Shown piece after piece: positions 63,587 to 64,000 of a DNA stretch of 64,000 bases (its first letter is position 1; each line of letters begins with the position of its first letter). The stretch is from Bradyrhizobium sp. SRL28 (GTDB taxonomy: Bacteria > Pseudomonadota > Alphaproteobacteria > Rhizobiales > Xanthobacteraceae): assembly GCF_018596315.1 (NCBI RefSeq), contig NZ_JAHEAG010000001.1, positions 843,504-907,503 of the forward strand, written 5' to 3'. Made by a program: the position numbers and the translations under genes. Under the pieces are notes generated by a model. It did not search any database, was not told the DNA's origin, and worked only from the letters and a program-made list of their open reading frames with translations.

Positions 63587-63973
63587 ATGCCGATCCAGCA
63601 CTTCGCGCCGCCCGCCGGCATCAAGTCTCCCCCGCTCTCGTTCGCCACACGCACCGGCGACCTGCTGTTCGTCTCGGGCATTCCCGGCTTTGACGACAAG
63701 GGCGCGCTGGCTGATGGTTTCGAGGCGCAGTTCGGCTTCGTCGTCGCCAACATCAAGCGCGTGCTCGGCGAGGCCGGCGCGACGTTTCGCGATCTCGTCA
63801 AGGTCAACGTGCTGCTGACGCGCGCTTCCGACGTCGCCACGATGAACGTGCTGTATGCGTCGGCGTTCGGGCCCGCACCCTACCCCGCCCGCACCACCTG
63901 CGTGGTGCAGGCGCTGCCCGATCCGAAGATGCTGATCGAGATCGAATGCGTGGCGCAGCTTCAGAAAGCGTAG
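63587..63973 (+). CDS. RidA family protein (reactive imine/enamine deaminase)
   Basis: A 128-residue YjgF/YER057c/UK114 trimer protein. The active-site arginine is in YPARTTCVVQALP, with the closing IEIECVAQL strand. The N-terminal LLFVSGIPGFDDKGALADGFEAQ fits the subfamily that handles 2-aminoacrylate-like imines or related enamines. GGAGG stands before the ATG. The TAG stop codon belongs to a repeat that begins at 63970, so the repeat abuts or has replaced the original 3' end. Confidence 0.9.
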   Translation: MPIQHFAPPAGIKSPPLSFATRTGDLLFVSGIPGFDDKGALADGFEAQFGFVVANIKRVLGEAGATFRDLVKVNVLLTRASDVATMNVLYASAFGPAPYPARTTCVVQALPDPKMLIEIECVAQLQKA

Positions 63974-64000
63974 GGCGGATTAGCGACAGCGTAATCCGCC
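63970..64000. repeat. palindromic repeat, left hairpin, cut by the window edge
   Basis: GTAGGGCGGATTAGC followed by GACAGCGTAATCCGCC matches the left hairpin of the 62681 copy with two or three differences. Confidence 0.8.

Overview
The window looks like a chromosomal segment of an alphaproteobacterium of the Bradyrhizobium / Nitrobacteraceae type. This is inferred from four things: high GC with GC-rich third positions, a fused cytochrome b/c1 gene (fbcH organisation), a fused anthranilate synthase TrpE-TrpG behind a Trp-Trp leader peptide, and many short palindromic intergenic repeats. No rRNA, tRNA, CRISPR array, insertion sequence or prophage was recognised.

Layout. 0-3.2 kb: end of an NTF2-like gene, an FAD monooxygenase, a hot-dog thioesterase and mutY. 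3.4-9.5 kb: DUF721/DciA-like gene, a DsbA-like thiol oxidoreductase, smc and an Rsm22-like gene. 9.7-13.6 kb: lemA and an M48 protease, two tandem ParA-like P-loop proteins, and a small GIY-YIG protein preceded by a perfect 20-bp palindrome. 13.7-16.7 kb: apt, and trpEG with its attenuator. 16.9-19.7 kb: a frameshifted extradiol dioxygenase, an epimerase-like SDR and a dienelactone hydrolase. 19.9-22.6 kb: cytochrome bc1 complex. 22.9-25.7 kb: trmL, queE, queD, hemF and a small acidic-tailed protein. 25.9-30.2 kb: a HAD hydrolase, then a five-gene set on the minus strand joined by 4-nt overlaps (DUF1285, CoA pyrophosphatase, a small membrane protein, CCA-adding enzyme, TSUP transporter). 30.4-37.3 kb: MoxR / DUF58 / DUF4159 / large membrane protein operon of the Bat type.

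37.4-40.4 kb is a zinc-uptake locus: a canonical alphaproteobacterial Zur box, a DUF2946-like small protein and a ZnuD-like TonB receptor. 40.5-48 kb: a Kef-type antiporter, GNAT, GT2 and a polytopic membrane protein, Nudix, metallophosphoesterase and two hypothetical proteins. 48.2-51.7 kb: isocitrate lyase with a DUF4170 gene, divergent from a RamB/ScfR-like regulator. 51.7-56 kb is repeat-rich and gene-poor. It holds a likely general-stress (EcfG-type) promoter driving a small exported protein, a VOC gene truncated by a repeat, an orphan gene and a DinB protein. 56-59.6 kb: three-subunit molybdenum hydroxylase. 59.9-64 kb: lytic transglycosylase, DUF1993, an HD-type protein, an exported protein and RidA.

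The best-supported regulatory findings are the trpL attenuator, the Zur box and the GGAAC-N16-CGTT promoter. The best candidate for something undescribed is the pair of paralogous P-loop proteins at 11.6-13.1 kb, with no ParB partner in sight. Everything is read by eye; family names come from recalled motifs, not searches.
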